NCBI GenBank assembly: GCA_028278545.1
Contig: JANQED010000184.1
Span: 1-60,176 of the forward strand
DNA: 60,176 bases
DNA from: Anaerolineales bacterium
Lineage (GTDB): Bacteria; Chloroflexota; Anaerolineae; Anaerolineales; UBA11858
Reading direction: 5' to 3'
Shown one piece after another: positions 58,522-60,176 of this stretch. The notes below the pieces were generated by a model, which was not told the origin of the DNA, did no database searches, and saw only the letters and a program-made list of their open reading frames with translations. Within the stretch, counting starts at the first letter, position 1, and each line of letters begins with the position of its first letter. Both the position numbers and the translations under genes were made by a program.

Positions 58522-59446
58522 GGCTCACTCCTAACGATGAAAGCGCGAGGTGGTAGGGGGATTCTCGCATATGTTTGGAAAGCTCGAGCAGCTTTAGAAG
58601 TTGATCGACGTTATCGTCGCCATAATCATGTCGAAGGGCATCTAGATCGAACTGATTCTCGATGCCGTAAAGAATTTGATCTGCGGTAGAAAAATCACCC
58701 AGGAGTGCTCCCTTGTCGGCAACTCCTGGCATTACATCTGGATCAGCCGCTTTGAAGCGGATATACGCCGGGATTTGAAGGTGTTCGGCCAGTTGTTCGA
58801 GTTGGTTGCGGTAGAGGTGGATAACGGGCATGATATCGGCACAGTGATCGACCCCCCATTTTGAAAAGGTGCCTGTCAGCCATTCGGTCCGGTTGGCCGC
58901 GCCCACGACCATGAGATTGCGGACTTCGGCATACTGATAAATTACCACCATTCTGAAGCGGTGCTTGGCAATGGCGTAGGCGTTTCCCTTCGCAAGCCAG
59001 GAATCTGCCTCAGGTTGTAAGCGGTCGGCGAGAAGATTGGTTCCCCGAGCGCTCAGAAGTTTTGATTTTGCGAACTCAACCAACTTGATGCGCATTTTTC
59101 TCCCTGGCACAAATCGCAATGGTAGCAACCTGTACGACCCTGCCGCGCCCAAAATGGGCGATATCCTCTTTGTAATAAGCTGCATCCCCAGGTGATTGGC
59201 CAGTTGTTTGGCATGTTTCTGGTGAATGGGCTTGCTGTCGCGCTCAGGCATATTGAGCAGGTGAACGCGTTGCGGTACCAAACTGCGTACGGTGAGCGCC
59301 GCGACCACAGCCGAGTCCAGGCCCCCGCTCAAGGCGACCACGGCTCCATCCCGTCTGAGCTTATCCAGCGTGCTTTGGATAAACCCCTCTATCTCCTGGC
59401 AGACAGCACTGGGGTCGATTCGAAGCTCAGCTGAGATGTTGTTCAT
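58508..59446 (-). CDS. Divergent NH3-dependent NAD synthase-like protein
   Basis: 312 residues of the N-type ATP pyrophosphatase fold, with the PP-loop ALSGGLDSAVVAAL at about 39-52. NadE-type segments follow: AKHRFRMVVIYQYAEVRNLMVVGAANRTEWLTG and FSKWGVDHCADIMPVIHLYRNQLEQLAEHL. The segment that in NadE reads PSADLxxGQxDE is changed to AADPDVMPGVADKGALLG, and a central insert of about 50 residues (SYRLLPLRFVPGRKMRIKLVEF region) is unusual. It may be a functional variant or a paralogue acting on another acid or adenylate. It starts 21 bases after the TetR gene. Confidence 0.75.
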   Translation of the reverse strand: MNNISAELRIDPSAVCQEIEGFIQSTLDKLRRDGAVVALSGGLDSAVVAALTVRSLVPQRVHLLNMPERDSKPIHQKHAKQLANHLGMQLITKRISPILGAAGSYRLLPLRFVPGRKMRIKLVEFAKSKLLSARGTNLLADRLQPEADSWLAKGNAYAIAKHRFRMVVIYQYAEVRNLMVVGAANRTEWLTGTFSKWGVDHCADIMPVIHLYRNQLEQLAEHLQIPAYIRFKAADPDVMPGVADKGALLGDFSTADQILYGIENQFDLDALRHDYGDDNVDQLLKLLELSKHMRESPYHLALSSLGVSHGEV

Positions 59447-59467
59447 CAATAGTGACTCTGATTGTGC

Positions 59468-60067
59468 CTATGGCTGCTTAAGACCTTCCACCATGAACGC
59501 AATCCCGGAGCGGACATGGTGCTCAGGGTCAACGAGACTTTTGTCATACACCCAAATTGCCAGCGTCCCTTCGAAAACGGAACAAATGGCGATAGCCGCT
59601 TCAGTTGGGTCGATATTCCTGAACTCACCGGAGTCAATGCCCTGTTGGATAATCGGTATCAGGATATCCATATGCACAGCGACATAATGTTTGAAAGCCT
59701 TTTGGAGGTATTTTGATCGAAAAGCAAGCGAGAGGAATTCATAAGCTATGGGAGCAAATCGCAACAACCGCAAAATGTCAACGATCACTCGATCGGTGTA
59801 TTCGCTGATGCGTTCAGATGAAGATTTATCTGAGTTAACTAACGGTTTTAGATCGATAGTTTCCTTCTGGAAGACGCGGTCGAAGATGCCAATGATGAGA
59901 TCATCTTTACTCTTGAAATACCAGTAGAGCGTGCCCTTGCTGAGCCCGGATTTTTCTACGATGTCATCCATGCGAGTTTTCTGTAGGCCTTTCTTTACGA
60001 AAACATCAGCAGCGGCATCTAAAATTTGGTCTTTACGTTCTTCACGGACATCTGGGCGAGGGGACAT
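59468..60067 (-). CDS. TetR-family transcriptional repressor
   Basis: 199 residues. The N-terminal helix-turn-helix (about 14-60, ILDAAADVFVKKGLQKTRMDDIVEKSGLSKGTLYWYFKSKDDL, in order) is canonical, and the C-terminal ligand-binding domain is of the generic TetR type (TetR_C similar to AcrR relatives). GGAGG precedes the ATG. Two near-identical operators, one in its own promoter and one before the exporter operon, indicate that it represses both itself and the exporter. The inducing ligand is unknown. Confidence 0.93.
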   Translation of the reverse strand: MSPRPDVREERKDQILDAAADVFVKKGLQKTRMDDIVEKSGLSKGTLYWYFKSKDDLIIGIFDRVFQKETIDLKPLVNSDKSSSERISEYTDRVIVDILRLLRFAPIAYEFLSLAFRSKYLQKAFKHYVAVHMDILIPIIQQGIDSGEFRNIDPTEAAIAICSVFEGTLAIWVYDKSLVDPEHHVRSGIAFMVEGLKQP

Positions 60068-60089
60068 AAGGCCTCCAAAGCGAATTATA

Positions 60090-60107
60090 AACTGACTAGT
60101 CGGTCAA
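60090..60107 (-). promoter_or_regulatory. TetR-type operator, autoregulatory
   Basis: AACTGACTAGTCGGTCAA at this position corresponds to AACTGACCGGTCAGTCAA at 58031-58048. It is an imperfect palindrome centred on GACTAGTC. It lies between the -10 and the ribosome site of the tetR gene, so the repressor should control its own synthesis, perhaps with lower affinity than at the perfect site. Confidence 0.75.
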
Positions 60108-60112
60108 TTATG

Positions 60113-60140
60113 ATCATACCCTTTTTGGGGGCTTTGTCAA
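60113..60140 (-). promoter_or_regulatory. Promoter of the tetR-nadE-like operon
   Basis: On the minus strand TTGACA (60140-60135) and TATGAT (60118-60113) are separated by 16 bases, the same geometry as at 58084-58057. The last 36 bases of the window beyond it show no gene. Confidence 0.7.
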
Positions 60141-60176
60141 GCACGGGGTAACGAGATTCCAAAGCCTGCTTTGAGC

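Noticed and set aside
58508..60067. TetR next to NadE-like gene as a simple NAD-biosynthesis regulator
   Set aside because: The second operator lies before the exporter operon, so regulation is not confined to the NadE-like gene; this interpretation was replaced by the regulon view.
1..60176. Search for tRNA, rRNA, CRISPR arrays, IS elements and phage genes
   Set aside because: No cloverleaf with CCA-type end, no regularly spaced direct repeats, and no transposase or integrase reading frame was seen in any gap.

Overview
The window (60,176 bases, GC a little above 50%) is dense bacterial chromosome with short intergenic gaps and many ATGA or few-base overlaps between genes. It contains no rRNA, tRNA, CRISPR array or insertion sequence that I could see. 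The gene mix is BMP-type nucleoside ABC uptake, a Na+-pumping biotin decarboxylase, FAD-less molybdenum hydroxylase, fused ADP-forming acyl-CoA synthetase, archaeal-style split glutamate synthase, F420/LLM-type oxidoreductase, a Ras-like GTPase and several TTG starts. This suggests an anaerobic or facultative heterotroph, most plausibly of the Chloroflexota (Anaerolineae-like). That placement is inference from gene content only.

Layout. (1) 2-17448, plus strand: a nucleobase uptake and catabolism block. It has a tandem-domain BMP binding protein (5' end outside the window), ABC ATPase and two permeases, a CBS-pair protein, a four-gene Na+-translocating acyl-CoA decarboxylase, a cyclase-family hydrolase, an unknown GNAT-like protein, a CodA-like amidohydrolase, a [2Fe-2S]/Mo hydroxylase, a yeast-FCY1-like cytosine deaminase and XdhC. 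An acyl-CoA synthetase (17474-19429, minus) converges on it. Together these could import a nucleobase, deaminate, oxidise and open it, activate the resulting acid to a CoA ester and decarboxylate that ester to build a sodium gradient. This is the best candidate for an undescribed system in the window. (2) 19533-26860, minus: beta-propeller lipoprotein, aldo-keto reductase, an ANKH/MATE-like and an Fsr-like transporter pair, a lower-GC patch with a broken nuclease and a four-helix membrane protein, and a Ras-like GTPase with a possible roadblock-type partner. (3) 27577-33852: SLC13/RCK permease, YdcZ-type DMT protein, Ste24-like protease, PIN/Phd toxin-antitoxin, PspC plus an exported bactofilin-like protein.

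(4) 33940-40262, minus: a MOSC protein and three glutamate-synthase-like proteins. They lie downstream of a complete-looking glmS-type self-cleaving ribozyme with its own promoter and terminator but no glmS gene. (5) 40336-51990: LLM oxidoreductase, HD nucleotidase, AllC/HyuC-like amidase, rhodanese, nitrilase-family amidase, SfsA, ADP-forming acyl-CoA synthetase with a DRTGG/PTA-N partner, AarF kinase and small proteins; two genes look leaderless. (6) 52094-60140, minus: a TetR regulon. TetR, a divergent NadE-like protein and a small membrane protein form one unit. A GlsB/YeaQ-type protein followed by a two-ATPase, two-permease ABC exporter and an HlyD adaptor form the next. Both units have the same promoter design (TTGACA, 16 bases, TATSAT) with a matching operator just downstream.
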